64,000 nt of DNA from Pycnococcus provasolii (lineage: Eukaryota; Chlorophyta; Pseudoscourfieldiophyceae; Pseudoscourfieldiales; Pycnococcaceae): NCBI GenBank assembly GCA_938743325.2, contig OW568861.1:1364001-1428000 (forward strand). Reading direction: 5' to 3'. Of the stretch, positions 1 through 15,000 are shown piece after piece. The notes below the pieces were generated by a model. It made no database searches and had not been told where the DNA came from. It was given only the letters and a program-made list of their open reading frames with translations. Each line of letters opens with the position of its first letter. Positions within the stretch are counted from its first letter, which is position 1. The position numbers and the translations under genes are program-made.

Positions 1-3000
1 CTCAGTGAAGCCAGCCGCCAGACCGCCGCCCAGCGTGCACTCGACCCAGCCCGATGAGAGGAACACGCCCGCGTACTCCGTGCCGCCGATCGAGCATCGC
101 ACCGGCGACTCAGAGCTCACGCCCGTGCCATACACGCTCACTGTCGCACCGCCAGACGCTGACACGCGCGCGGGCGATGCGGCGAGCACGCGCACCGACG
201 ATGCAGATGCGTACGTGTACGCGTCCGACACCTGGTGCTGCACGCCCTGCGTCATCGAGAACGGAACCGCGTCCGAGCCGGACGACGGCACCGAGCACCA
301 CACCTGCTCCGCGCTCGTCCACTGCGAAGACACCGCCACCGCGCCGAAGCGACACGATGGCGGGTGCGACGCCGCGAACCCGGACCCAGACACCTCGACG
401 CGATCCGCGCCAGTCAGGCCGTCCGCGCCCTCGATCGCGGGATACGAGACCTCGTCAAGTGCCGTCAGAGGTGCGCGCCAGCCCTGCGTCGACGCTGACA
501 CGTACGCGCCAGATCCTGTCGACGAGACCGACGATGCGAGCGCGGATGACACAAACGTCACAGCAGACGACGAGGCGACACCGACCAGCAGATCGGAGCC
601 AGACAGCCATACCACAGTCTCTATGCCTGACACGACAGCGCGAGGATACGACGCCATCACGCGACCGGGTACGGCGTACGACACGGACCCGACGTGATCG
701 CCGTCCGCGAGCTGCAGCGATCGGAAACCACCAGACATCGCAGGAAGCGTGCACGTCGACGAGGACGATGCGCATGCCGCCTGCTCGACGCCGCCAACCA
801 CCAGCGACGTCGGACGCGGGCCAGATATCAGCGACACGACCACGGATCCGCCCGTCAGCGACGATAGCACGTCCGACGCAGAGTACGCCAACAAGCGCGA
901 CGAGGCCGTGTACTCGTACGATGTCCACGACGCGCCCACGCGCTGGGCGCCTACGCCAAGACTCACGCCCGATGAGGACGGAACGCGTGCAGGCGAAACG
1001 CACTCGTACACGCCCGACCCCGCGCGACGCGTCCACACCATCGAAGTCGTGCCGAACGAGCACTGCCATGCCGAAGGCAGACCGCCGGACGCAGACACCT
1101 CCACCGCCGTGCCGCCCGACTCTGACCCTGACGGCGGCGACGCGCCCGTCACAGACGCGCCGCCGTCGCCCGTCACCTCCAGACGAGCCATCGACGCAGA
1201 TGTCACCTCGCACCGCCAAAGCGACGAAGATGCCATCGACGACGTTGAGCCGCACAAGCCGCCGTCGAACATGTGCGCGCCTATCATGTCCACCAACGAG
1301 CCGCCCGTAGACAACACCACTGATGGATGCACAACAGACACAGAAGCTGAGTCCGATACGTCCACGAGCGCGCGAGGTCCAAGCACGCGCACTGAGCCGC
1401 CGCTCACGCGCAGCCACTGCTCCGCCGACGCGCCCATCGTCAGCCGGCCGCCCGATACCAGACCCACCTCAGTGAAGCCAGCCGCCAGACCGCCGCCCAG
1501 CGTGCACTCGACCCAGCCCGATGAGAGGAACACGCCCGCGTACTCCGCGCCGCCGATCGAGCATCGCACCGGCGACTCAGAGCTCACGCCCGTGCCGTAC
1601 ACGCTCACTGTCGCGCCGCCAGACGCTGACACGCGCGCGGGCGATGCGGCGAGCACGCGCACCGACGATGCAGATGCGTACGTGTACGCGTCCGACACCT
1701 GGTGCTGCACGCCCTGCGTCATCGAGAACGGAACCGCGTCCGAGCCGGACGACGGCACCGAGCACCACACCTGCTCCGCGCTCGTCCACTGCGAAGACAC
1801 CGCCACCGCGCCGAAGCGACACGATGGCGGGTGCGACGCCGCGAACCCGGACCCAGACACCTCGACGCGATCCGCGCCAGTCAGACCCGTCACTGACTGC
1901 ACGCCAGCCGACGCAAGCTCGTCCGGCGCGATCGAAGATACGCGCCAGCCCTGCGTCGACGCTGACACGTACGCGCCAGATCCTGTCGACGAGACCGACG
2001 ATGCGAGCGCGGATGACACAAACGTCACAGCAGACGACGAGGCGACACCGACCAGCAGATCGGAGCCAGACAGCCATACCACAGTCTCTATGCCTGACAC
2101 GACAGCGCGAGGATACGACGCCGTCACGCGACCGGGTACGGCGTACGACACGGACCCGACGTGATCGCCGTCCGCGAGCTGCAGCGATCGGAAGCCAGCA
2201 GACATCGCAGGAAGCGTGCACGTCGACGAGGACGATGCGCATGCCGCCTGCTCGACGCCGCCAACCACCAGCGACGTCGGACGCGGGCCAGATATCAGCG
2301 ACACGACCACGGATCCGCCCGTCAGCGACGATAGCACGCCCGACGCAGAGTACGCCAACAAGCGCGACGAGGCCGTGTACTCGTACGATGTCCACGACGC
2401 GCCCACGCGCTGGGCGCCTACGCCAAGACTCACGCCCGACGAGGACGGAACGCGTGCAGGCGAAACGCACTCGTACACGCCCGACCCCGCGCGACGCGTC
2501 CACACCATCGAAGTCGTGCCGAACGAGCACTGCCATGCCGAAGGCAGACCGCCGGACGCAGACACCTCCACCGCCGTGCCGCCCGACTCTGACCCTGACG
2601 GCGGCGACGCGCCCGTCACAGACGCGCCGCCGTCGCCCGTCACCTCCAGACGAGCCATCGACGCAGATGTCACCTCGCACCGCCAAAGCGACGAAGATGC
2701 CATCGACGACGTTGAGCCGCACAAGCCGCCGTCGAACATGTGCGCGCCTATCACGTCCACCAACGAGCCGCCCGTAGACAACACCACTGACGGATGCACA
2801 ACAGACACAGAAGCTGAGTCCGATACGTCCACGAGCGCGCGAGGACCCAGCACGCGCACCGAGCCGCCGCTCACGCGCAGCCACTGCTCCGCCGACGCGC
2901 CCATCGTCAGCCGGCCGCCCGATACCAGACCCACCTCAGTGAAGCCAGCCGCCAGACCGCCGCCCAGCGTGCACTCGACCCAGCCCGATGAAAGGAACAC

Positions 3001-6000
3001 GCCCGCGTACTCCGCGCCGCCGATCGAGCATCGCACCGGCGACTCAGAGCTCACGCCCGTGCCGTACACGCTCACTGTCGCACCGCCAGACGCTGACACG
3101 CGCGCGGGCGATGCGGCGAGCACGCGCACCGACGATGCAGATGCGTACGTGTACGCGTCCGACACCTGGTGCTGCACGCCCTGCGTCATCGAGAACGGAA
3201 CCGCGTCCGAGCCGGACGACGGCACCGAGCACCACACCTGCTCCGCGCTCGTCCACTGCGAAGACACCGCCACCGCGCCGAAGCGACACGATGGCGGGTG
3301 CGACGCCGCGAACCCGGACCCAGACACCTCGACGCGATCCGCGCCAGTCAGACCCGTCACTGACTCCACGCCAGCCGACGCAAGCTCGTCCGGCGCGATC
3401 GAAGATACGCGCCAGCCCTGCGTCGACGCTGACACGTACGCGCCAGATCCTGTCGACGAGACCGACGATGCGAGCGCGGATGATACAAACGTCACAGCAG
3501 ACGACGAGGCGACACCGACCAGCAGATCGGAGCCAGACAGCCATACCACAGTCTCTATGCCTGACACGACAGCGCGAGGATACGACGCCGTCACGCGACC
3601 GGGTACGGCGTACGACACTGACCCGACGTGATCGCCGTCCGCGAGCTGCAGCGATCGGAAACCAGCAGACATCGCAGGAAGCGTGCACGTCGACGAGGAC
3701 GATGCGCATGCCGCCTGCTCGACGCCGCCAACCACCAGCGACGTCGGACGCGGGCCCGATATCAGCGACACGACCACGGATCCGCCCGTCAGCGACGATA
3801 GCACGCCCGACGCAGAGTACGCCAACAAGCGCGACGAGGCCGTGTACTCGTACGATGTCCACGACGCGCCCACGCGCTGGGCGCCTACGCCCAGACTCAC
3901 GCCCGACGAGGACGGAACGCGTGCAGGCGAAACGCACTCGTACACGCCCGACCCCGCGCGACGCGTCCACACCATCGAAGTCGTGCCGAACGAGCACTGC
4001 CACGCCGAAGGCAGACCGCCGGACGCAGACACCTCCACCGCCGTGCCGCCCGACTCTGACCCTGACGGCGGCGACGCGCCCGTCACAGACGCGCCGCCGT
4101 CGCCCGTCACCTCCAGACGAGCCATCGACGCAGATGTCACCTCGCACCGCCAAAGCGACGAAGATGCCATCGACGACGTTGAGCCGCACAAGCCGCCGTC
4201 GAACATGTGCGCGCCTATCATGTCCACCAACGAGCCGCCCGTAGACAACACCACTGATGGATGCACAACAGACACAGAAGCTGAGTCCGATACGTCCACG
4301 AGCGCGCGAGGACCCAGCACGCGCACTGAGCCGCCGCTCACGCGCAGCCACTGCTCCGCCGACGCGCCCATCGTCAGCCGGCCGCCCGATACCAGACCCA
4401 CCTCAGTGAAGCCAGCCGCCAGACCGCCGCCCAGCGTGCACTCGACCCAGCCCGATGAAAGGAACACGCCCGCGTACTCCGTGCCGCCGATCGAGCATCG
4501 CACCGGCGACTCAGAGCTCACGCCCGTGCCGTACACGCTCACTGTCGCGCCGCCAGACGCTGACACGCGCGCGGGCGATGCGGCGAGCACGCGCACCGAC
4601 GATGCAGATGCGTACGTGTACGCGTCCGACACCTGGTGCTGCACGCCCTGCGTCATCGAGAACGGAACCGCGTCCGAGCCGGACGACGGCACCGAGCACC
4701 ACACCTGCTCCGCGCTCGTCCACTGCGAAGACACCGCCACCGCGCCGAAGCGACACGATGGCGGGTGCGACGCCGCGAACCCGGACCCAGACACCTCGAC
4801 GCGATCCGCGCCAGTCAGACCGTCCGCGCCCTCGATCGCGGGATACGAGACCTCGTCAAGTGCCGTCAGAGGTGCGCGCCAGCCCTGCGTCGACGCTGAC
4901 ACGTACGCGCCAGATCCTGTCGACGAGACCGACGATGCGAGCGCGGATGACACAAACGTCACAGCAGACGACGAGGCGACACCGACCAGCAGATCGGAGC
5001 CAGACAGCCATACCACAGTCTCTATGCCTGACACGACAGCGCGAGGATACGACGCCGTCACGCGACCGGGTACGGCGTACGACACGGACCCGACGTGATC
5101 GCCGTCCGCGAGCTGCAGCGATCGGAAACCAGCAGACATCGCAGGAAGCGTGCACGTCGACGAGGACGATGCGCATGCCGCCTGCTCGACGCCGCCAACC
5201 ACCAGCGACGTCGGACGCGGGCCAGATATCAGCGACACGACCACGGATCCGCCCGTCAGCGACGATAGCACGTCCGACGCAGAGTACGCCAACAAGCGCG
5301 ACGAGGCCGTGTACTCGTACGACGTCCACGACGCGCCCACGCGCTGGGCGCCTACGCCAAGACTCACGCCCGATGAGGACGGAACGCGTGCAGGCGAAAC
5401 GCACTCGTACACGCCCGACCCCGCGCGACGCGTCCCCACCATCGAAGTCGTGCCGAACGAGCACTGCCACGCCGAAGGCAGACCGCTGGATGCAGACACC
5501 TCCACCGCCGTGCCGCCCGACTCTGACCCTGACGGCGGCGACGCGCCTGTCACAGACGCGCCGCCGTCGCCCGTCACCTCCAGACGAGCCATCGACGCAG
5601 ATGTCACCTCGCACCGCCAAAGCGACGAAGATGCCATCGAAGACGTTGAGCCGCACAAGCCGCCGTCGAACATGTGCGCGCCTATCACGTCCACCAACGA
5701 GCCGCCCGTAGACAACACCACTGATGGATGCACAACAGACACAGAAGCTGAGTCCGATACGTCCACGAGCGCGCGAGGACCCAGCACGCGCACCGAGCCG
5801 CCGCTCACGCGCAGCCACTGCTCCGCCGACGCGCCCATCGTCAGCCGGCCGCCCGATACCAGACCCACCTCAGTGAAGCCAGCCGCCAGACCGCCGCCCA
5901 GCGTGCACTCGACCCAGCCCGATGAAAGGAACACGCCCGCGTACTCCGTGCCGCCGATCGAGCATCGCACCAGCGACTCAGAGCTCACGCCCGTGCCGTA

Positions 6001-9000
6001 CACGCTCACTGTCGCGCCGCCAGACGTCGACACGCGCGCGGGCGATGCGGCGAGCACGCGCACCGACGATGCAGATGCGTACGTGTACGCGTCCGACACC
6101 TGGTGCTGCACGCCCTGCGTCATCGAGAACGGAACCGCGTCCGAGCCGGACGACGGCACCGAGCACCACACCTGCTCCGCGCTCGTCCACTGCGAAGACA
6201 CCGCCACCGCGCCGAAGCGACACGATGGCGGGTGCGACGCCGCGAACCCGGACCCAGACACCTCGACGCGATCCGCGCCAGTCAGGCCGTCCGCACCCTC
6301 GATTGCGGGATACGAGACCTCGTCAAGTGCCGTCAGAGGTGTGCGCCAGCCCTGCGTCGACGCTGACACGTACGCGCCAGATCCTGTCGACGAGACCGAC
6401 GATGCGAGCGCGGATGACACAAACGTCACAGCAGACGACGAGGCGACACCGACCAGCAGATCGGAGCCAGACAGCCATACCACAGTCTCTATGCCTGACA
6501 CGACAGCGCGAGGATACGACGCCGTCACGCGACCGGGTACGGCGTACGACACTGACCCGACGTGATCGCCGTCCGCGAGCTGCAGCGATCGGAAACCAGC
6601 AGACATCGCAGGAAGCGTGCACGTCGACGAGGACGATGCGCATGCCGCCTGCTCGACGCCGCCAACCACCAGCGACGTCGGACGCGGGCCAGATATCAGC
6701 GACATGACCACGGATCCGCCCGTCAGCGACGATAGCACGCCCGACGCAGAGTACGCCAACAAGCGCGACGAGGCCGTGTACCCGTACGATGTCCACGACG
6801 CGCCCACGCGCTGGGCGCCTACGCCCAGACTCACGCCCGATGAGGACGGAACGCGTGCAGGCGAAACGCACTCGTACACGCCCGACCCCGCGCGACGCGT
6901 CCACACCATCGAAGTCGTGCCGAACGAGCACTGCCACGCCGAAGGCAGACCGCCGGATGCAGACACCTCCACCGCCGTGCCGCCCGACTCTGACCCTGAC
7001 GGCGGCGACGCGCCCGTCACAGACGCGCCGCCGTCGCCCGTCACCTCCAGACGAGCCATCGACGCAGATGTCACCTCACACCGCCAAAGCGACGAAGATG
7101 CCATCGACGACGTTGAGCCGCACAAGCCGCCGTCGAACATGTGCGCGCCTGTCACGTCCACCAACGAGCCGCCCGTAGACAATACCACTGATGGATGCAC
7201 AACAGACACAGAAGCTGAGTCCGATACGTCCACGAGCGCGCGAGGACCCAGCACGCGCACCGAGCCGCCGCTCACGCGCAGCCACTGCTCCGCCGACGCG
7301 CCCATCGTCAGCCGGCCGCCCGATACCAGACCCACCTCAGTGAAGCCAGCCGCCAGACCGCCGCCCAGCGTGCACTCGACCCAGCCCGATGAGAGGAACA
7401 CGCCCGCGTACTCCGCGCCGCCGATCGAGCATCGCACCGGCGACTCAGAGCTCACGCCCGTGCCGTACACGCTCACTGTCGCGCCGCCAGACGCTGACAC
7501 GCGCGCGGGCGATGCGGCGAGCACGCGCACCGACGATGCAGATGCGTACGTGTACGCGTCCGACACCTGGTGCTGCACGCCCTGCGTCATCGAGAACGGA
7601 ACCGCGTCCGAGCCGGACGACGGCACCGAGCACCACACCTGCTCCGCGCTCGTCCACTGCGAAGACACCGCCACCGCGCCGAAGCGACACGATGGCGGGT
7701 GCGACGCCGCGAACCCGGACCCAGACACCTCGACGCGATCCGCGCCAGTCAGACCCGTCACTGACTCCACGCCAGCCGACGCAAGCTCGTCCGGCGCGAT
7801 CGAAGATACGCGCCAGCCCTGCGTCGACGCTGACACGTACGCGCCAGATCCTGTCGACGAGACCGACGATGCGAGCGCGGATGACACAAACGTCACAGCA
7901 GACGACGAGGCGACACCGACCAGCAGATCGGAGCCAGACAGCCATACCACAGTCTCTATGCCTGACACGACAGCGCGAGGATACGACGCCGTCACGCGAC
8001 CGGGTACGGCGTACGACACTGACCCGACGTGATCGCCGTCCGCGAGCTGCAGCGATCGGAAGCCAGCAGACATCGCAGGAAGCGTGCACGTCGACGAGGA
8101 CGATGCGCATGCCGCCTGCTCGACGCCGCCAACCACCAGCGACGTCGGACGCGGGCCAGATATCAGCGACATGACCACGGATCCGCCCGTCAGCGACGAT
8201 AGCACGCCCGACGCAGAGTACGCCAACAAGCGCGACGAGGCCGTGTACCCGTACGATGTCCACGACGCGCCCACGCGCTGGGCGCCTACGCCCAGACTCA
8301 CGCCCGATGAGGACGGAACGCGTGCAGGCGAAACGCACTCGTACACGCCCGACCCCGCGCGACGCGTCCACACCATCGAAGTCGTGCCGAACGAGCACTG
8401 CCACGCCGAAGACAGACCGCCGGATGCAGACACCTCCACCGCCGTGCCGCCCGACTCTGACCCTGACGGCGGCGACGCGCCTGTCACAGACGCGCCGCCG
8501 TCGCCCGTCACCTCCAGACGAGCCATCGACGCAGATGTCACCTCGCACCGCCAAAGCGACGAAGATGCCATCGACGACGTTGAGCCGCACAAGCCGCCGT
8601 CGAACATGTGCGCGCCTATCACGTCCACCAACGAGCCGCCCGTAGACAATACCACTGATGGATGCACAACAGACACAGAAGCTGAGTCCGATACGTCCAC
8701 GAGCGCGCGAGGACCCAGCACGCGCACCGAGCCGCCGCTCACGCGCAGCCACTGCTCCGCCGACGCGCCCATCGTCAGCCGGCCGCCCGATACCAGACCC
8801 ACCTCAGTGAAGCCAGCCGCCAGACCGCCGCCCAGCGTGCACTCGACCCAGCCCGATGAAAGGAACACGCCCGCGTACTCCGTGCCGCCGATCGAGCATC
8901 GCACCGGCGACTCAGAGCTCACGCCCGTGCCGTACACGCTCACTGTCGCGCCGCCAGACGCTGACACGCGCGCGGGCGATGCGGCGAGCACGCGCACCGA

Positions 9001-12000
9001 CGATGCAGATGCGTACGTGTACGCGTCCGACACCTGGTGCTGCACACCCTGCGTCATCGAGAACGGAACCGCGTCCGAGCCGGACGACGGCACCGAGCAC
9101 CACACCTGCTCCGCGCTCGTCCACTGCGAAGACACCGCCACCGCGCCGAAGCGACACGATGGCGGGTGCGACGCCGCGAACCCGGACCCAGACACCTCGA
9201 CGCGATCCGCGCCAGTCAGACCGTCCGCGCCCTCGATCGCGGGATACGAGACCTCGTCAAGTGCCGTCAGAGGTGCGCGCCAGCCCTGCGTCGACGCTGA
9301 CACGTACGCGCCAAATCCTGTCGACGAGACCGACGATGCGAGCGCGGATGACACAAACGTCACAGCAGACGACGAGGCGACACCGACCAGCAGATCGGAG
9401 CCAGACAGCCATACCACAGTCTCTATGCCTGACACGACAGCGCGAGGATACGACGCCGTCACGCGACCGGGTACGGCGTACGACACTGACCCGACGTGAT
9501 CGCCGTCCGCGAGCTGCAGCGATCGGAAACCAGCAGACATCGCAGGAAGCGTGCACGTCGACGAGGACGATGCGCATGCCGCCTGCTCGACGCCGCCAAC
9601 CACCAGCGACGTCGGACGCGGGCCAGATATCAGCGACACGACCACGGATCCGCCCGTCAGCGACGATAGCACGCCCGACGCAGAGTACGCCAACAAGCGC
9701 GACGAGGCCGTGTACTCGTACGATGTCCACGACGCGCCCACGCGCTGGGCGCCTACGCCCAGACTCACGCCCGACGAGGACGGAACGCGTGCAGGCGAAA
9801 CGCACTCGTACACGCCCGACCCCGCGCGACGCGTCCACACCATCGAAGTCGTGCCGAACGAGCACTGCCACGCCGAAGGCAGACCGCCGGATGCAGACAC
9901 CTCCACCGCCGTGCCGCCCGACTCTGACCCTGACGGCGGCGACGCGCCCGTCACAGACGCGCCGCCGTCGCCCGTCACCTCCAGACGAGCCATCGACGCA
10001 GATGTCACCTCACACCGCCAAAGCGACGAAGATGCCATCGACGACGTTGAGCCGCACAAGCCGCCGTCGAACATGTGCGCGCCTATCACGTCCACCAACG
10101 AGCCGCCCGTAGACAACACCACTGATGGATGCACAACAGACACAGAAGCTGAGTCCGATACGTCCACGAGCGCGCGAGGACCCAGCACGCGCACCGAGCC
10201 GCCGCTCACGCGCAGCCACTGCTCCGCCGACGCGCCCATCGTCAGCCGGCCGCCCGATACCAGACCCACCTCAGTGAAGCCAGCCGCCAGACCGCCGCCC
10301 AGCGTGCACTCGACCCAGCCCGATGAAAGGAACACGCCCGCGTACTCCGTGCCGCCGATCGAGCATCGCACCGGCGACTCAGAGCTCACGCCCGTGCCGT
10401 ACACGCTCACTGTCGCGCCGCCAGACGCTGACACGCGCGCGGGCGATGCGGCGAGCACGCGCACCGACGATGCAGATGCGTACGTGTACGCGTCCGACAC
10501 CTGGTGCTGCACACCCTGCGTCATCGAGAACGGAACCGCGTCCGAGCCGGACGACGGCACCGAGCACCACACCTGCTCCGCGCTCGTCCACTGCGAAGAC
10601 ACCGCCACCGCGCCGAAGCGACACGATGGCGGGTGCGACGCCGCGAACCCGGACCCAGACACCTCGACGCGATCCGCGCCAGTCAGGCCGTCCGCGCCCT
10701 CGATCGCGGGATACGAGACCTCGTCAAGTGCCGTCAGAGGTGCGCGCCAGCCCTGCGTCGACGCTGACACGTACGCGCCAGATCCTGTCGACGAGACCGA
10801 CGATGCGAGCGCGGATGACACAAACGTCACAGCAGACGACGAGGCGACGCCGACCAGCAGATCGGAGCCAGACAGCCATACCACAGTCTCTATGCCTGAC
10901 ACGACAGCGCGAGGATACGACGCCGTCACGCGACCGGGTACGGCGTACGACACGGACCCGACGTGATCGCCGTCCGCGAGCTGCAGCGATCGGAAACCAG
11001 CAGACATCGCAGGAAGCGTGCACGTCGACGAGGACGATGCGCATGCCGCCTGCTCGACGCCGCCAACCACCAGCGACGTCGGACGCGGGCCAGATATCAG
11101 CGACACGACCACGGATCCGCCCGTCAGCGACGATAGCACGCCCGACGCAGAGTACGCCAACAAGCGCGACGAGGCCGTGTACTCGTACGATGTCCACGAC
11201 GCGCCCACGCGCTGGGCGCCTACGCCAAGACTCACGCCCGACGAGGACGGAACGCGTGCAGGCGAAACGCACTCGTACACGCCCGACCCCGCGCGACGCG
11301 TCCACACCATCGAAGTCGTGCCGAACGAGCACTGCCACGCCGAAGGCAGGCCGCCGGACGCAGACACCTCCACCGCCGTGCCGCCCGACTCTGACCCTGA
11401 CGGCGGCGACGCGCCCGTCACAGACGCGCCGCCGTCGCCCGTCACCTCCAGACGAGCCATCGACGCAGATGTCACCTCACACCGCCAAAGCGACGAAGAT
11501 GCCATCGACGACGTTGAGCCGCACAAGCCGCCGTCGAACATGTGCGCGCCTACCACGTCCACCAACGAGCCGCCCGTAGACAATACCACTGATGGATGCA
11601 CAACAGACACAGAAGCTGAGTCCGATACGTCCACGAGCGCGCGAGGACCCAGCACGCGCACCGAGCCGCCGCTCACGCGCAGCCACTGCTCCGCCGACGC
11701 GCCCATCGTCAGCCGGCCGCCCGATACCAGACCCACCTCAGTGAAGCCAGCCGCCAGACCGCCGCCCAGCGTGCACTCGACCCAGCCCGATGAGAGGAAC
11801 ACGCCCGCGTACTCCGCGCCGCCGATCGAGCATCGCACCGGCGACTCAGAGCTCACGCCCGTGCCGTACACGCTCACTGTCGCGCCGCCAGACGCTGACA
11901 CGCGCGCGGGCGATGCGGCGAGCACGCGCACCGACGATGCAGATGCGTACGTGTACGCGTCCGACACCTGGTGCTGCACGCCCTGCGTCATCGAGAACGG

Positions 12001-15000
12001 AACCGCGTCCGAGCCGGACGACGGCACCGAGCACCACACCTGCTCCGCGCTCGTCCACTGCGAAGACACCGCCACCGCGCCGAAGCGACACGATGGCGGG
12101 TGCGACGCCGCGAACCCGGACCCAGACACCTCGACGCGATCCGCGCCAGTCAGACCCGTCACTGACTCCACGCCAGCCGACGCAAGCTCGTCCGGCGCGA
12201 TCGAAGATACGCGCCAGCCCTGCGTCGACGCTGACACGTACGCGCCAAATCCTGTCGACGAGACCGACGAAGCGAGCGCGGATGACACAAACGTCACAGC
12301 AGACGACGAGGCGACGCCGACCAGCAGATCGGAGCCAGACAGCCATACCACAGTCTCTATGCCTGACACGACAGCGCGAGGATACGACGCCGTCACGCGA
12401 CCGGGTACGGCGTACGACACGGACCCGACGTGATCGCCGTCCGCGAGCTGCAGCGATCGGAAACCACCAGACATCGCAGGAAGCGTGCACGTCGACGAGG
12501 ACGATGCGCATGCCGCCTGCTCGACGCCGCCAACCACCAGCGACGTCGGACGCGGGCCAGATATCAGCGACACGACCACGGATCCGCCCGTCAGCGACGA
12601 TAGCACGCCCGACGCAGAGTACGCCAACAAGCGCGACGAGGCCGTGTACTCGTACGACGTCCACGACGCGCCCACGCGCTGGGCGCCTACGCCCAGACTC
12701 ACGCCCGATGAGGACGGAACGCGTGCAGGCGAAACGCACTCGTACACGCCCGACCCCGCGCGACGCGTCCCCACCATCGAAGTCGTGCCGAACGAGCACT
12801 GCCACGCCGAAGGCAGACCGCCGGATGCAGACACCTCCACCGCCGTGCCGCCCGACTCTGACCCTGACGGCGGCGACGCGCCCGTCACAGACGCGCCGCC
12901 GTCGCCCGTCACCTCCAGACGAGCCATCGACGCAGATGTCACCTCACACCGCCAAAGCGACGAAGATGCCATCGACGACGTTGAGCCGCACAAGCCGCCG
13001 TCGAACATGTGCGCGCCTATCACGTCCACCAACGAGCCGCCCGTAGACAACACCACTGATGGATGCACAACAGACACAGAAGCTGAGTCCGATACGTCCA
13101 CGAGCGCGCGAGGACCCAGCACGCGCACCGAGCCGCCGCTCACGCGCAGCCACTGCTCCGCCGACGCGCCCATCGTCAGCCGGCCGCCCGATACCAGACC
13201 CACCTCAGTGAAGCCAGCCGCCAGACCGCCGCCCAGCGTGCACTCGACCCAGCCCGATGAAAGGAACACGCCCGCGTACTCCGTGCCGCCGATCGAGCAT
13301 CGCACCGGCGACTCAGAGCTCACGCCCGTGCCGTACACGCTCACTGTCGCGCCGCCAGACGCTGACACGCGCGCGGGCGATGCGGCGAGCACGCGCACCG
13401 ACGATGCAGATGCGTACGTGTACGCGTCCGACACCTGGTGCTGCACACCCTGCGTCATCGAGAACGGAACCGCGTCCGAGCCGGACGACGGCACCGAGCA
13501 CCACACCTGCTCCGCGCTCGTCCACTGCGAAGACACCGCCACCGCGCCGAAGCGACACGATGGCGGGTGCGACGCCGCGAACCCGGACCCAGACACCTCG
13601 ACGCGATCCGCGCCAGTCAGACCCGTCACTGACTCCACGCCAGCCGACGCAAGCTCGTCCGGCGCGATCGAAGATACGCGCCAGCCCTGCGTCGACGCTG
13701 ACACGTACGCGCCAGATCCTGTCGACGAGACCGACGAAGCGAGCGCGGATGACACAAACGTCACAGCAGACGACGAGGCGACGCCGACCAGCAGATCGGA
13801 GCCAGACAGCCATACCACAGTCTCTATGCCTGACACGACAGCGCGAGGATACGACGCCGTCACGCGACCGGGTACGGCGTACGACACGGACCCGACGTGA
13901 TCGCCGTCCGCGAGCTGCAGCGATCGGAAACCACCAGACATCGCAGGAAGCGTGCACGTCGACGAGGACGATGCGCATGCCGCCTGCTCGACGCCGCCAA
14001 CCACCAGCGACGTCGGACGCGGGCCAGATATCAGCGACACGACCACGGATCCGCCCGTCAGCGACGATAGCACGTCCGACACAGAGTACGCCAACAAGCG
14101 CGACGAGGCCGTGTACTCGTACGACGTCCACGACGCGCCCACGCGCTGGGCGCCTACGCCCAGACTCACGCCCGACGAGGACGGAACGCGTGCAGGCGAA
14201 ACGCACTCGTACACGCCCGACCCCGCGCGACGCGTCCACACCATCGAAGTCGTGCCGAACGAGCACTGCCACGCCGAAGGCAGGCCGCCGGACGCAGACA
14301 CCTCCACCGCCGTGCCGCCCGACTCTGACCCTGACGGCGGCGACGCGCTCGTCACAGACGCGCCGCCGTCGCCCGTCACCTCCAGACGAGCCATCGACGC
14401 AGATGTCACCTCGCACCGCCAAAGCGACGAAGATGCCATCGACGACGTTGAGCCGCACAAGCCGCCGTCGAACATGTGCGCGCCTACCACGTCCACCAAC
14501 GAGCCGCCCGTAGACAATACCACTGATGGATGCACAACAGACACAGAAGCTGAGTCCGATACGTCCACGAGCGCGCGAGGACCCAGCACGCGCACCGAGC
14601 CGCCGCTCACGCGCAGCCACTGCTCCGCCGACGCGCCCATCGTCAGCCGGCCGCCCGATACCAGACCCACCTCAGTGAAGCCAGCCGCCAGACCGCCGCC
14701 CAGCGTGCACTCGACCCAGCCCGATGAGAGGAACACGCCCGCGTACTCCGTGCCGCCGATCGAGCATCGCACCGGCGACTCAGAGCTCACGCCCGTGCCG
14801 TACACGCTCACTGTCGCGCCGCCAGACGCTGACACGCGCGCGGGCGATGCGGCGAGCACGCGCACCGACGATGCAGATGCGTACGTGTACGCGTCCGACA
14901 CCTGGTGCTGCACGCCCTGCGTCATCGAGAACGGAACCGCGTCCGAGCCGGACGACGGCACCGAGCACCACACCTGCTCCGCGCTCGTCCACTGCGAAGA

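Noticed and set aside
749-2164. 471-codon plus-strand open frame recurring in every repeat unit (GTG start), rich in Asp, Thr and Pro
   Set aside because: It ends at the same TGA in each unit, has no domain, and two copies gain stops through changes that are silent in the minus-strand coding frame. It is the antisense shadow of the giant gene.
1521-2777. 418-codon plus-strand frame recurring in every unit, rich in Arg, Thr and Pro
   Set aside because: Low-complexity composition typical of an out-of-frame reading of GC-rich DNA, with a conserved stop in each unit.
1577-2884. 435-codon minus-strand frame (Arg/Val-rich), split in units carrying the type A or C cassette
   Set aside because: It is a different minus frame from the giant gene; type A and C cassettes introduce a stop, and there is no recognisable domain.
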